From Luscinia megarhynchos (taxonomy: Eukaryota; Chordata; Aves; Passeriformes; Turdidae): a DNA stretch of 64,000 nt. The stretch is from contig CM067592.1 of the NCBI GenBank assembly GCA_034336665.1, positions 34,894,779-34,958,778 of the forward strand. Reading direction: 5' to 3'. A program made the translations under genes and the position numbers. Every line of letters starts with the position of its first letter. The stretch's first letter is position 1. The notes under the pieces are model-generated. The model saw only the letters and a list, made by a program, of their open reading frames with translations. It was not told the DNA's origin and did not search any database. Of the stretch, positions 1 to 13,478 are shown piece after piece.

Positions 1-3000
1 TCGTACTAAAATTAAATCACAAATGATGCTGTGTCTTTGTTCAAAATTTATATGAACCTTCTGTTCTTTAGCTTTGCTATCATGAATTTAAGATGTTAAA
101 GAAAGAGTGTAGAGAATGAGGTCTTATTCATATGCTAGCAAAAGGCCAAATTCTGTCACTTGATAATCATGTACTAGCCCAATAGCAAAGATCAAAGACA
201 TTGTATTATTACTTACAGCACTAAGGATTGTAGCTTGGGATTTATTTTTTATTCAGTGAGAGGAAGACACTATAAAACATTCCAGTTCAGTCCACCAGTG
301 GCCACCAAATTACAAAAAAGGCTTTATTGTCCATCTGGTCTTTCAGATATGTTCTTGCTGTTAAGCATGTTTTTTACATAGAAGTTAAAACAGAGCTAAG
401 GTGCTAAGTTCCTGAAAGCTTTAGCTAAAGCTCTCCAAGTCTTTGTTTCATACAAGGTACAAAGTTATGCAGTTAGCTGTAATCTCAGATAATATGTCTG
501 GGTTTGTTTTTTTTTTATATAGAAATAAACATCATTAAATTATTTTATTTTTAATTTTCCACTTCTAAAACAAGAGAAGGGCAAGAGAAAAAAGATAGTG
601 TACTGCATTCTTATTTATTTAAATTCAATGGAGATTATTATTCCATAAAAACACAGTCCTGAAAATAGTTAGTCTAATGCTGTCACAGGAGAAAATCTGG
701 TAGAATTTTTCAGGTTGTAACAACAGCTTTATAGCTTCAGTAACTATGTTTGTGAAGTTGGGTTTTATTTGATTGTTAAATGTGACTCTAAATTGACACA
801 CTCTACAACTCTAAGTTCACTGTGACTCTATAATATTGTGTATTAAGATTTAAAAACCACTATTATGTGAATTTAGTTGTGTATTTAAAATACTCAGGAT
901 TTTCAGAGCAGTTACTGTGCAATTCACTGGTCAAGTAAACAATTGTGAGAAATTCAAACACAACTTAAAATGTTAATTAAGCTGTCTGTGGGCAATTTCT
1001 GAGCTGTGGAAAGACTCAAACTCTGTGTGCATTTGACCAAGATGATGAAGCATCGTGGACTACCATGTCAGTGATCCACATAATTGCTAAAGAGAGAGCA
1101 CTTGCCAGGTTTCAACCTAAGGTAACTAAAGGAATGGTTGGTTAGAAGCACAGAAAGATTGCATTATATAATATCCATCAGATGTCAAGTTTTTTTTAAG
1201 TCAAATCTCACAGATCCACTAATCTCTGGAAAATAAGTCATAAAGTAAAAAGCACAGGAATTAGAGCTCTCACTTTAATGTCTTTTAAATATATTTTTAA
1301 AAATGTTTCTTTATTTCAGATGCATACCAGTGCACTTCACCATACAATCTTCTCCTCAAGAAAACCAAAATAACTATTTCATGTCCAAGGACACCTATCT
1401 GAACAGAACTTTAGGATGCACAGATCTTATACTGACATACTTTTCACACTTGTGAATATGAAAATTCATAATTTATTGATGTGACCCATAAGCAGTTGCC
1501 TTCCAGTAGTATATACTATATAAAACTCTGAGTAACAACACAAATTTCCAGAAAGTTACACTAGGGATATGATAGCAGTCTTAATTTTCAATGTCATTAC
1601 ATTTCAGTATTATTTTATTGTCACTAAATTGAACACCCTTTCTTGCCACACACTTTTTTTTTGCTCACAATTACATTGTTTGCTCACAGTTACGACCCAT
1701 GCAGACATTGGAATAATAAAAAATATACAGGATTTCAGGGAATATTTGATTAAGTGTAATAATTATTCTCAATCTCCTTTTTAATTTTCAGTGAACTTAG
1801 CATCTTCTTTTTTGTCTGAACAGATCATCCCATGAAGCTTTTTGTGGATGGTAAGGAGTGGATTTCAAAAAAGAAACCTTCAATCATTAAACAAATATTT
1901 TCTCTTTTAAGGTTTTCAACGGCCTAAAGAAGTCCACACTTTCAAAAAGTTCTAAATGTTTGATATTTGCAACAGTTATAATACACAGAATGAAAAATTT
2001 TTATTTAAATAATTAATAATTTAATCAACAGAACTGAGCATTTTTTTTCATAGTCTCCATGGTTCTTCTCATACCTTAACATAAAAGAAGGAGATCACAA
2101 GTTCAGTAGGGAATTGATTATATATATCACAGTGACATCTGTATCCCTGAATTATACTCTACAACTTTAGAAAGCTTTGTTCAAAGGAAAAATTAAAAGG
2201 AGGAAAAACAGCAATAATTTAGCCCTTTAGGAGATTTAGACTCTGTAGTTTAAATTATAAAATAACAATGCTAATCAGGTTTGTGCTGTATTGGACAGGA
2301 AATTAGAAACAGAAAGTGAGAGGCAGAACCCACCAAAAGTGTGGGAGGTTAGCCAGACTCTTCAGCATTGGGATACTCTTTTATTAAATGAAGAAACAGA
2401 CAAATGAGGAAAACCTTGCAGTGCCTAACGAAAGTTAAAGGCCAAAAGTTTTATTTGAAGTCAAAATATAACTGTCCAGATCAGTTAAGGAAATTAAAAC
2501 AGCAGTAGTAAATTATTTCAGTTCTGTACTCCTTAGTCCCTCAATATATACTACAAAGATGAGGTGTTTTACCCAGCTTCTCTTTGAATTTTGAAAATAT
2601 AAAAAAGACACATTATTAGCACTTGCAGACTAAGTTAGACCTTGAGTGAAATCTACAGTCATTTGAAAAGACGTTTTGTCCAATTGAATCCCCTCAATTC
2701 AGCAGGATTTGGAAACATTTTTTATTTATTTATATCTAGAGTCTATCCCTGAAACACTCCTTTGGCACTTGGTCTATGCATGACCAACAGACTTTCCTTG
2801 ACAACATATAAATAAGGACATCCTTTCTTTCTTTGGACTTGTACTTTTCACTACTACTTACAGTCTTATAATTACTCAGCTTATCAGCTTAAAATAGTAA
2901 TTTAAAACTCTAATCAGATTTTCTTTTCCTTATGTTTGCATCTCTTTATTAGGAATATGTTATTAGGGATGATGTCTTTGCATTTCCATTTATATTCTTT

Positions 3001-6000
3001 AAAATAAATAATTTATCCCACCAGAATTTCACCATAGCAATATCACAAGATGTCTTAATTCATATTTCCTCTCTTATTTATATTTATGTTCTTGAGCTCA
3101 GAGCTCACAGGACATACTATATTATCTATCTGTAAAATATGTATCTAAGGCCATAAACATATGATGCAAAAAGATGAGTTCTTTCCCAAGTGTTCTGAAA
3201 AAACTAACTACTTTCTTATGCTGTGCTTACTAATACTGTCTTCTGACTGTAAGTTTCCTTAAATAAACCAGCTTTTTATTTGTAAGTGCTTGTCATTACT
3301 GGTCATCAAATAGTAAACAGAAAGACATTGCCAGCTAATACTTTCAAGCAAGTCTTTTAATATACTTGTGCTGATACTTGTGCTGAAATAATTTCTCAGA
3401 AATCCTATTTGTTCTAACAAATAAATAGCACACTGATACTAGGAGAGCCACCATTTTTCTTCTTGCTAGTTTCTTTTTATATCTTTTTCCTGAAATAATC
3501 CAAATCATTCATTCTTCATTCTTCATCTCCATTCTTCTTATCACGTCAGCTGTGGCTGATGTACATGCTTAGATTCAAGACTCGTTTTTTACTTTCAAAT
3601 AATGGTATTACTAATAAAATGTGAAGATGTATTTCTAATTTTTTTTGCACAAAGTCAAAGCCTATCAATATTGTCAAAAAATAAGAAATTAAAAAACCTT
3701 CTTGAATCAATCCTCATACACTCTTAAGTGCTTTTAGAACAAAAAGTTATGAGTAACCAAGTGTATTCTTACATTGTAACAACATCTCCAGAAAACAAGC
3801 ATATTATTTGGATCCCATCTATCACAAATTTAATGTTGATTAGTTACCTCCTGAAAAACATGACAAAATTAAGGTAACAAATAAAAAAGAGTACTACTAC
3901 TTTTCCTCACTTCCTCTTACTATGGGTAAAGTTTGTGCTTCTTTCAGGCAAAATTTTGTACAGTAGACATAATACATATGTACTATGATCTATGTACACA
4001 GAGATTAGGACAAATTGACTAAATTAATTACTCTTCATAGAAAATCCGTTTCTTACTAGAATACAAACACAGTGAAATCTGTCATCAAACCACCAGTCTC
4101 TTTTGGACTATCTTTTAATGGAAAACATTCAAGTAATTCCTTCCATCATCAGTCACTATTAATGCATCTCACATATTCATTAAACACTGTGTGGAAATAT
4201 AAACAGAATTTATTTATTATATCTTCCAATAAACAAGGACTAAACCTTTTTTCCAAGGAATCATAAAGGGTATTTCATCTCCCACTATAGAACTCGCTAT
4301 GGTCTTTAGTTGAAACAAGTGCTGTTTTTTCAGGAACTAAGCATTTCTTACAAAAACACTGATTGGTTGATCAGTTAATCCAAATACATAATCTGGTTCT
4401 TAACTATACACAAGGACTCTGGAATATGTGTTAACAAGTGGCGGGGGAAACAAACACAAATTAACAGAAATCCTAATTTTGTTTAACATTTTGATGTTGC
4501 TTCTGAATAAATTTAACATCACATTATCATAAAAAAATAAAACCTATGTAAGAAAGGCTGAGTAACAAGCTTTTTCTTGAAGTATCCTACAACAGCATAT
4601 GCTGATTTATCAGTAAATATTGAAAAAAAACCTGCTATATTTGCACTTTCCAGTTCAGACACTTGGAAAAAAACCCAAAACCCTCTCTATTGATGATGTG
4701 TTTGTTATTAAGTATGAGATTTCACCTTAAGACTTTTTTTTTCCCATATTTCTTCCTTTCCTTTCCCTTCCTTCCTCCTTCTACTACAGATCTTCTAAAC
4801 CCTATTGCAAAGAGAATCAGAGAATCTTTTTTAAAATGTTCTAGAGCCCAAAGATTCTGATTCCTCTATGCATTAGCAAGCTGCAACTTCCAGCTATTTG
4901 CCACTAAGATCACTTAACTTTAAACTCAGTACTAAGGAAAAATAAAGCTTTCTTTTTCTGCTTGCTATAACTGTGGTTGTACTTTTTTGTTCTTGCACAA
5001 ATACAACTTGGATGTTTTTTATTATTTAGCCTTAAATCCTTTATGTCTCATTAAGAGTTTTGTATGTTAATGTGTAGCAGGATAAATAAATAACTCTCCC
5101 AACTTACATGTCTCTTTCCTTTTTTTTTTTCCTGACACTATGGATTGGAGTGCAGTTAGTGATTCCTTCTTCTCAGTCTTCTCAAGAAATTATGATGTTT
5201 GAGATCACTATTTCAGGCTCTGAGCTACTCTGTACTTAAGAGAAAGTGCTTTGGATATTTTGGGACACTTTCTTATAATATGTAAACTTGTAGTAGAATA
5301 TACCCATCAATATTTTCTGACTTTTTACAGAGATGAAAAAAGTCCTAGCAATACAGGGAGAAATTCTCATTTCACCTGCAAAAAGAAGTAAAGAACTCCT
5401 GGAAGCTGCTTAAAAAAAATAAATGGTCTAAGATACTTTGCATATTTCATAGAGAAGTATTTAGAAAGTGGTGGGAGTATGTGCAAAGTAGATAGTCAGC
5501 TGGAATGTTTTGAAATGTGAGACAAAAGTGAAAGAAAAATACCTCCATTTGACCGCTGATTAGAATATTTCGTATTTCAGATTGCCACATCTCAGAAGAA
5601 TCTTATAAGTGCTGGGGTAAGCCCATCCTTGAACTAGGGCAACTTATCTTTGCATGTTTCATAGCTGGTAGATGTTACTCCATCTGTTTTTAAACCCTTA
5701 CAATGACAGGGACTGAAAACACTTAAATATTTTTTTTCCATTCCAAAATTATTCCAGTTAGAAAATACCCCTTACAAGGGCATAGCTACTTTGTTTATTA
5801 CTTTTTCCTTGTTTCAGTAGATTTAGATGATCTGTTGATGATCATTGTCTTTAAAACAAAATCTTTATATAATTGAAGATCGTGACACCACTTACACATT
5901 TTTTTTTTCCATGAGGTAACACCTCTGAATTATCTCTTGTTTTTGATATACGTTGTTACAAAACCACTTACATTTGTCCGTTTTCTCTTGAGCATATTCA

Positions 6001-6829
6001 TCTCACCAACTCTATGATAATCTGTGTGACCTATATTGTGTAAACTGTACCAGGTGACAGACATCATGATTGCAAACATGAGAAGAATAAATACCTCTTC
6101 CATCTTAGCACTCCTGTATGAAAGATTGATACCCAACAGTCTGTCTTTTAACATCATCTTGTTGTCAATCTACATTCAGTCTTTACGACAGTGCAGAAAA
6201 TGCCTACACTCTTTTATGATACTGCTTTATAAGCACTTATTTTTCAAAAGGAATTTTTTTCTTTCTAAATCTAGCACATTATTCTATCTTTTGAATTTAA
6301 TTTCTATTATTTTAGTTTATTAATCAAAATAAATTTATTTCTGTAATTTGGTTCTGTACTGTAAAGGAGCGGTCATCTCACAGTCCTGAGTGTCCTATGT
6401 AAACTTCCACTAATTTATTATTATTCCATTAATCATATGCTTAACTTAAATAAAAAATAATGCTGAGAAAAATACTAAATAAAATAAAGAAAAATCCTTA
6501 CCCTACCATGTTTGAAACCAAACAACAATCCTTTGAGGTTTTAACCAGCTGTGATCTCTCTAAAAGTAGTAATATGTAAGCAATAATTGCTTAGTTTGCT
6601 TATAAAAGATGCAGTGCATTCGAAAATTAAACAGTAGCAGGCAACAGCATTTCTGCTGACTGTTACTTAACCACAAAGCCAGAACCCAGAAGGAAAAGAA
6701 AATGAAGTTGGTTTGACGCCATTTGTTCTTCACAAATCATTGCTGACCATACTTTATCATCTGATTATCCTCCAAGAACTTAGAAATTGATTGTTCAATA
6801 ATTTGTTTCCGTAGCTTTCCAGTATTAGA
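1..6829. other. AT-rich non-coding stretch, no gene seen
   Basis: No exon, RNA gene or recognisable transposon was found in this stretch. Open frames do not exceed about 95 codons (6036-6323) and have low-complexity, non-protein-like composition. Short poly-A/T runs and a pyrimidine-rich tract at about 4733-4790 are the only structure. It could be intergenic or deep intronic; the sequence alone does not decide. Confidence 0.6.
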
Positions 6830-7052
6830 GCCAGGCTGAACAGTTTACAGCTCCCTAGATGCTCCTTCTCCCCTTTTTTGATGACAGGCACTGCATTTGA
6901 CCTTCCCTGCTCTTTTGAGACCTCAGCATCATCCACAGCTTTCTACAGATATTAGCTAATGGTTCATAGACTGCTTCAACTAGCCATTCAACATTCAAAG
7001 GCAAGTTTCCTAAAACCCTATGAATTGCAATATATATAACTAATATAAACAT
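6830..7052 (-). mobile_element. Faint LINE reverse-transcriptase relic (CR1-like), minus strand
   Basis: Read on the minus strand, this stretch weakly follows the CR1 reverse-transcriptase segment just before the catalytic core: a PL-I--K-W stretch is followed by a KKGRRS-like motif at the place where CR1 has its FKKG motif. The text 'cttctcccc' next to 'ctgaacagtttacagctcccta' (split here as two pieces) resembles other avian copies of that region. Frame and catalytic residues are lost and no 3' tail is present. This is a pattern-level resemblance only; chance similarity is possible. Confidence 0.3.
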
Positions 7053-8584
7053 TATTCAGCCCAAGCTTCCATTATTCTTGTGCTCCCATACTTTTGAAAT
7101 TAGTTGAGGTATGCATGTGATTTCAGTTAACTCTTAGAAGAGAAAAGATGTGTTGTTCTTTTGAACAATAACACTTATTTGTTCAGCATACCAGCTGATA
7201 ATTGGAGTTATGTTTTCCCTTATCTTTCTTTTATACCTTTAATTTATTTGCAGCTTTTGAAATAAAAGTATCAGTTTTTTTCCATAAGCAACAAATGGCT
7301 GACAGGCATCTGTAAGCACTTAAGTACTGAAAACCGAGTCAGTGATAAGAATAAAATGTAAAAGTTGCTCAACAGCAAAAAATGCATATGCTATTAATAT
7401 CATGAACTCGTTGTATAAATTTAAAATTACATTTTAAACTGCTTATTTTTTAAATATTCTTGTTCCTATTCAACATAAATGAGTCTGTACTTCATGTATC
7501 CCCTTTGGATAGAAATTTAATGTTACAAGAAAAAATTTTCAATTTCAATATCATACAATTATAACTATAAATACAATAAAAATGTTTTAGAACAGTGTAG
7601 CTCTTCTCACTAATGGAAAAATGGCACTTACTTGTGTGGAATTAAGTTGGTTGATAACATTTTGATACTATTAGGAAAATCATTTGGTTTTGTTTCACAT
7701 TTCAAGTGTGAGTGCTCCAATATTTAATACAAAAAAAGCCTGGGTTTCATACTAGGAAGAAGTATTTAACTTCAGACATTGGCCTTTTATATCTACGAAG
7801 CAGAACCTAACATCCTAAAAGGTTTCTGTACATTGGCATGCATAGCAGTACTGAGTCTAGTTTCAAAGTCTGCTGGAAAGTATTTGTCTTAGAAAATAAG
7901 AGGCACTCATTCTAAAGGAAATTCTACCCTTAGAACCACAGCTTGCCACTCACAAGACCATTTATAATGCATAAGAACAGCTTTATTGCACTACTTCTTG
8001 TGAATCATGTTAGATATTCTTGCCTAATGTCAGAAAATGCTCGTTAGTTAATTAGGCACAGATATGACCTGCCACACTCTCATTTTATCTCTCCCCGGAG
8101 GAAAACCCCTGAATCCTCTCCATCACTCAAAAAAAGTAAGTGAAACTGGAAGAGGAACAAACTGGTGTGAAGAGTTCTCAGCTGGCCCAGTACAGTCAAT
8201 ATAATCCATTGACGTTGAAGGATCTTGACATATGTTTGATATGGTTAACTGAGTCACTGTTAAGAAGTTGGCATTAAGCACTGAAATATCTAAAAAAAAA
8301 AATATTTTCCATAAAAATTACCACTTTTAGGCAAATCTTGATTTACTTCATAATCACTTTGCCACTGCCTTGTATTATTGCTTAGGTAGATTATTTTATA
8401 CTGATAATCGCCTTAGAGAGACGTAAAATTACTTGAACATAAATATAGGCAAAACATTAATAGATGAGTCCATTTAATTTCTGACATTTGCATCCACATT
8501 TATGAAAGGAATCATTTTCTTCTCATTCCCAGAAATTTACTGTACAGGTTGACAATCCTGGCTGCCATTACCCAGCTACTACCA
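7053..8584. other. AT-rich non-coding stretch, no gene seen
   Basis: Nothing beyond short A/T runs. No open frame with protein-like composition and no recognisable repeat was seen up to the CR1 tail that begins at 8585. Confidence 0.55.
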
Positions 8585-9420
8585 AGAATCACAGAATCAC
8601 AGAATTGTGAGGGTTGAAGCGACCTCTGGAGTTCCTCCAGTCCAACCCGCTGCCAAGGCAGGGTCACCTGGAGCAGGTTACACAGGAACCAGCTGTCCAG
8701 GTGGATTTTGAATGCCTCCAGACAGAGAGAATCCATGACCTTCTCCAGGCAGCTGGTTCAGTGCTCTGCCACCCTCAGTGTAAAGAAATTCTTCCCCATA
8801 TTTAGGTGGAACTTCTTGTGCTTTAGCTTATGGCCATTGCTCCTTGTCTCTTCTCTGGGCACCACTGAAAAGTCTGGCACCATCCTCCTGACACTCACCT
8901 TTGAGGTATTTCTATGTATTGATGAGATCCCCTCTCAGTCTTCTCTTCCCCAGACCAAACAGAGCCAGCTCCAGCTCCCAGAGTCTCTCCTCACAAGAGA
9001 GAAGCTCCAGACCCCTGATCATCCTTGTGGCTCTCCACTGGACCCTCTCCAGCAGCTCCTTGTCTCTCTTGTGCTGAGGAGCCCAGAAGTGGACACAGCA
9101 CTCCAGGTGTGGCCTCACCAGGGCTGAGTAGAGGGGAGGGATCACCTCCCTCCCCTGCTGGCCACACTCTTCCCAGAGCAGCCCAGGATCCCCTTGGCCC
9201 CTGGCCACAGGGCACTGACGGCTCATGGACAGCTTGTGATGCACCAGGAGCCCCAGGTCCTTCTCTAGAGCTGCTCTGCAGGAGCTCAGCCCCAGCCTGT
9301 GCTGGCACTTGGGGCTGCTCCTCTCCAGGTGCAGACCTGGCACTTGCCCTTGCTGAGCCTCTTTAGGTTTCTCTCTGCCCAACCCTCCAGCTAATCCAGG
9401 TCCCATGGAATGGCAGCAGA
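8585..9420 (-). mobile_element. CR1 LINE fragment, 5'-truncated, minus strand
   Basis: CR1 is the dominant non-LTR retrotransposon of birds and inserts as 5'-truncated copies. On the plus strand the element starts with the inverted terminal octamers (AATCACAG repeated from 8587), the hallmark CR1 3' end, then runs through the 3' UTR. From about 8912 to 9406 the minus strand stays open for 164 codons that match the C-terminal part of CR1 ORF2: motifs such as EKDLGLLV, PLYSALVRPHLE, LLERVQ and EKR/GKRRLRGDL occur in the family order. The endonuclease and the catalytic part of the reverse transcriptase are absent. The frame is intact over this piece, so the copy is younger than the other CR1s here. 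It is not autonomous. The 5' truncation point, near 9420, is approximate. Confidence 0.93.
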
Positions 9421-9953
9421 GCCTTCAGGTGATTTTATGGTAAAAAACATTCCTGTACAGAAATTCTAGATTGTGAGAAAAAAGAACTGTTAATGTGCTT
9501 TCTCACAAGAGGTGGTAAGACCCACAGGGACTCTTGGAGCTCTTGAGAAGTTCTAGCAGAAATGTCTAGTATCTACAAAGCCAGCTGACATAAAAAATTG
9601 TTTTCTTCCATTTTAGTTCTTTGCAGCCTTACATTAAAACACCAATATCTTAAAAGATATTGAAAACTGTTCTAAATATATTTTAAGTTATTCTGACAGG
9701 GTAATGAAATGGTCTTAAATAAATTTTGAGAATGTCTACTTACATAAATGTGAATATTTTTTCAGGGAGTTCTTTGAAAGTAATATTTTAAGTAATATCT
9801 GTATTACTTACTGTAATGATGTAAATGTCACAGAGCTGAAGAGTTTTAAGTTTTGAACCATTATGTTTTGGTTTGGTCTGGAGAGTGACCTTTTTTTAAG
9901 GGGGCATAAATATTTTTAGGAAAGAATGTTGTTCTGTTTTCTGAACTTCCTAA
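9421..9953. other. Unique AT-rich spacer between CR1 and LTR
   Basis: No gene or repeat recognised. The last five bases (9954-9958, GAGTC, just outside this entry) are the target-site duplicate of the next LTR. Confidence 0.5.
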
Positions 9954-9958
9954 GAGTC

Positions 9959-10970
9959 TGCAGTGGGTTGACCCTGGCTGGATAACAGGCACCCACCAAA
10001 GCCTCTCTATTACTCCCCTCTGCAGCTGTACAAGGGAGAGAAAATATAATGAAGGATTCATGAGTTAAGATAAGGACCAGATGAGATCAGTCACCAAATA
10101 CTGTCATGGGAAAACAAACTAGAATTAAAGATATTAATTTAATTTGTTACTAAGAAAATCAGAGCAAGATAATGAGAAGTAAAACAGACCTTCAAAACAC
10201 CTGCCTCCCTCCCAGCTCTACCTCCTCCATCCCAACAGCACAGGAAATCGGGGTTATGGCCAGTTCATCACATGTTATTTGTCCTATTGCTCAGGGAGAG
10301 GAGCCCATCCCCTGCTCCACTGCAGAGGCCTTCCCATGGGACACAATTTTCCATTAATTTCTTCAGTGTGAGTCCATCCTATGGGCAACAGTGCTCCCCA
10401 GACTGCTGCAGAGGACTACTCTTTCAGAGGGTGCAGTTCTTCAAGGGCAGGCTGCTATAGTGGGGACTCCCCTTGCCACAGCCTCCCATGGGGTCCCAGC
10501 CTCCTCTCAGGCATCCCCCTGCTCTGGTGTGGTTGTTCTTCACAGCCTGCAGGTGATCTCTGTATCCCCATGGACCTCCGTGGCTGCAGGGGCACAGCTG
10601 CCTCACCCTGGGCTGTCTGCTCCAGGGGCTGCAGGGGAATCTCAGCTCCAGGGCATGAAGCACCTCCTCCTCCTCTTTCTCCACTGACCTTGGTGCCTGC
10701 AGAGTTGTTCCTCTCAGGTATTCTCACATGCTCTTCTCTGGCATCAATTAAACCTGTGCAGTAACTCAGTTTTGCTTCTTCTTAAATATGTAATCACAGA
10801 AGCATCATCCTAATTTCTAGCTGGCCCAGTCTTGACCAGTGGCACACCTGTCTACAAGGCTGCCAGAGATTTGCTCTGCCAGACATGGAGGAAGCTTCCA
10901 GCAGATTCTTGCAGAAGCCACCACTGTATCCCCTCCTGCTGGCAAAGCCTCACAGTACAAATCCAATATA
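9959..10970 (-). mobile_element. Solo LTR of an avian ERV (family A, ERVL-like), minus strand
   Basis: About 1,012 bp. On the plus strand it opens with TGCAGTGGGTTGACCCTGG, the inverted 3' end of a common avian LTR family, and closes near ATCCAATATA, the inverted 5' end. Perfect 5-bp duplicates GAGTC lie on both sides (9954-9958 and 10971-10975), as expected for retroviral integration followed by LTR-LTR recombination to a solo LTR. The middle has the family's GC-rich blocks with recurring 'CTCC...CCATGG' segments. On the minus strand a TATTTAAG box lies at 10781-10788. The terminal TG is decayed to TA and the polyadenylation hexamer is mutated. Open frames of 60-127 codons inside are compositional accidents. 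The class assignment (ERVL-like, 5-bp duplication) is inferred; the LTR call itself is firm. Confidence 0.85.
10781..10788 (-). promoter_or_regulatory. TATA-like box of the family A LTR
   Basis: TATTTAAG on the minus strand inside the solo LTR. The sister LTR at 12598-13756 has the same TATTTAAG at the equivalent position (12777-12784, plus), which supports a conserved LTR promoter element. Present activity is unknown. Confidence 0.5.
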
Positions 10971-11220
10971 GAGTCAAGTATCTGGACAAAAGCCTTTAAA
11001 AAGCCTATCCAAACTTTTCTCTAGACAAGTTTTTGTGGTTTTTTTCTGTTGGTTAGTTGTCATTCTACTACTAGTGATTCAAACTGAAACTAGATTTGAT
11101 TCAGTTACCACGCAAAATACCAGTAAAATTATGAAGTTAAATGTACTGATTTCATTTGCACACACAGTTTCACTTCTGGTATTTACTTTCCAATATATAG
11201 CCACAGGAAAACTCATAACT

Positions 11221-11285
11221 AGCCTTCCTTCCTCCCTTCCTGCCTCCCTGCCTGCCTTCTTGCCTTTCTGCCTTCTTTCCTCTCT
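11221..11285 (+). repeat. Polypyrimidine CCTT/CCTG-type tract
   Basis: About 65 bases almost entirely C and T, built from diverged CTTCCTTCC and TGCC units. Such a homopyrimidine run can form a triplex (H-DNA) in vitro; no function is implied. Confidence 0.8.
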
Positions 11286-11674
11286 AAATAGCTTTTAAAA
11301 AGAATATAAGACTACTTTTACTTTTTAATTTTTCCTAATAAGATGCATTATAATATGGATATAGATTCAATATATCATATCATTACTATCTTAAATCATT
11401 ACTATCTTAAATAATTCCTCCTATTGCTTTGATTTAATTAAAGATATAGGAGAAGCTCTATGTTTGCAGGTTACTTTACTGCAACAGGAACCCTAAAAGT
11501 GAACAAACCCAGAAAACCAAGCCAAGAAGTAAGCAAGCAGTGTAGTACATACTGAACTGAGACCTGCTCATCAGAGCCCTTAGAATCTGGGGGCTGCTCT
11601 TTCTGATTCTGGACTCAATTTATTACTCCCGAGCAAGAAAGATTTCTCAGATAGTTATATCAATTGTTAAAAAA

Positions 11675-11775
11675 ACTTTTATTAAAAAAAAAAAACACAA
11701 ACAAAAAACTAACAAAAAAAACCCACCAACCAAACCAAAACCCCAAACCAAACAAAAAAACCCAAATAAACCAAC
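11675..11775 (+). repeat. A/C-rich low-complexity tract (AAAC-like)
   Basis: A long run dominated by A with interspersed CC and AAAC units. The minus strand is a T/G-rich run that encodes low-complexity Phe/Gly/Val frames, which are artefacts. Similar tracts occur at 18695-18835 and, in inverse orientation, at 15828-15918. Confidence 0.75.
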
Positions 11776-12280
11776 TGAGAATAAACATGACTTCAATTCT
11801 GACCTTAGAAATATATGCTGTAGATGAGATTTTCTGGTAAACTTCAGTTCAACACTGCAATGTTCATTAAATCCCATGAAAATTATTAAGCATAACATTA
11901 CATTATGCACAAGTTTTCTGTGGGTATTTTGGAGCTACCCACATAGCTCTTTGTAGAGCTTCTTTGTTGGAACTAAGGTAGCAAGTCACAAGGACAATTA
12001 TGAACAAAGACATAGCTGCAGCATACACGCAAAGCAGAAATGTGTCTTCTAAAAATCCTTTTGGAAGAAAGTTATACAACTCCATCAATCAACTGGTGGG
12101 AAAATTCACTTGGGGTACTTAATTCTATAAAAAATGCATTTCTCTAATTTGCCTTGTGAAAGAATAGTAAACAAATAAATAAAACAGAAAGAATTCAAAT
12201 TATTATTACTACAGGAAATAACAGATAGTTGTACTGATTGTAAAAGGACAATTTACATCAGGAATTTAAAAATACAGTAA

Positions 12281-12377
12281 GTATATATTATAAATATTGT
12301 ATATATATATATACACTATTATATATACTATATAATATATATTATACTACTATAATTATAGTATATATACTATAAGT
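12281..12377. repeat. TA-rich microsatellite with dyad symmetry
   Basis: Alternating TATATA blocks with interspersed CTA/ATTATA units. The tract is largely self-complementary and may extrude cruciforms; it is also a plausible length-variable site. Confidence 0.8.
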
Positions 12378-12776
12378 TATTCATGAGATTCCAAATTTAA
12401 ATATTCATACTGGATTTTTTTTTAATAGAATCTTAGCCAATCCACTACTCCTAACTATGGTGCATGCTCAGCTCTGTTCACAGGCCTTGTTTCATTAGTG
12501 AATTGTCAAAGCAAGCAACAGAAAAATCCAGAAATCACGATAATGTTTAGAGCAAAATATATTCCATTCACAAACAGTCATGTTTTTTATCTTTCACTGT
12601 TTTTGCTTGCTGGTTTTGGCAGCAGGAAGGGACTGCAAGAGATGTTTCTGTGAGAAGACACCAGCAAGCAGTTGCCCCCAGGCTACACAGAGCCACTGCC
12701 AGCCAGCTCCAAGACTGTCCCACTGCTGGCAAAAGCTGAACCTCTCACTGAGGTTTGTAGTCACTCTGTGACAATG

Positions 12777-12784
12777 TATTTAAG
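12777..12784 (+). promoter_or_regulatory. TATA-like box of the interrupted family A LTR
   Basis: TATTTAAG, equivalent in position to the box in the inverted sister LTR at 10781-10788. Confidence 0.45.
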
Positions 12785-13478
12785 GAAGTATGAAAAATCA
12801 ACTGTGGAACAGCAGTTGGGAGAAAAGAATGAGAATATACCAGAGAAATGGCACTCTAGACACCGAGGTCAGTGGAAAAGGAGGGGCAGGAGGTGCTCTA
12901 GACACCACAGTAGAAATTCTCCTGCACCAGGTTATGTCCTGAGGAAAGCTGCAGCCTAGGGGAGCCCACAGAGGGACCGGTGCCTCACCAAAGCTGCAGC
13001 CCATGGAGGGGAGCCTCTGGATTCAGGCCTGCTATCCTCATTAATGACCTCATGGGGGCCCATATGGAAGCAGTGTGGTCATGAAGGGATTCTTTATCCC
13101 ATTAAAAAATCAATGCTGAAGCAGCTCTTAAGCAGTAGTTCCCAGAAAGGACCCATATAGGAAAAGTTAATGAAGAGCTTTCTTCCATGGGAGGTGCTTG
13201 GGGCTGGAGCAGAGAAAGAGAATGAGAAGGGAAAAGAGACAGAGATGAAGACCTATGAACATCAGTTCATAGTTTCAATCCAAATTTACCCTCCTTCTGG
13301 CACTCAGGTAGGGAGCAAAGGGTAGAGGCATTAGAAGTGAAACTGAGCCTGTGAGAAGGGAGGAGTTGGGGAAAAATGCTTTTACTTTTGTTCTTATTTC
13401 TCACCTTCCTCCTCTACTACTATAAATTTGTGATAAACTAAATTCATTTCCTCTAGCCAAAGCTGTTTTGCCCATGAC

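Larger units (their letters stand above)
10976..12597. other. Non-coding stretch between two LTRs; simple repeats and one small open frame
   Basis: It holds a pyrimidine tract (11221-11285), a tandem 17-bp duplication near 11385-11420, an A/C-rich tract (11675-11775) and a TA-rich palindromic tract (12281-12377). On the minus strand, 11903-12085 is an ATG-initiated 60-codon frame with a hydrophobic segment (see findings). No splice structure or homology supports calling it a gene. Confidence 0.5.

Noticed and set aside
8708..9366. Plus-strand open frames of 113-139 codons
   Set aside because: They are antisense shadows of the minus-strand CR1 ORF2 fragment.
10172..10764. Open frames of 60-127 codons on both strands
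   Set aside because: They lie wholly within the solo LTR at 9959-10970 and reflect its GC-rich repeated blocks.
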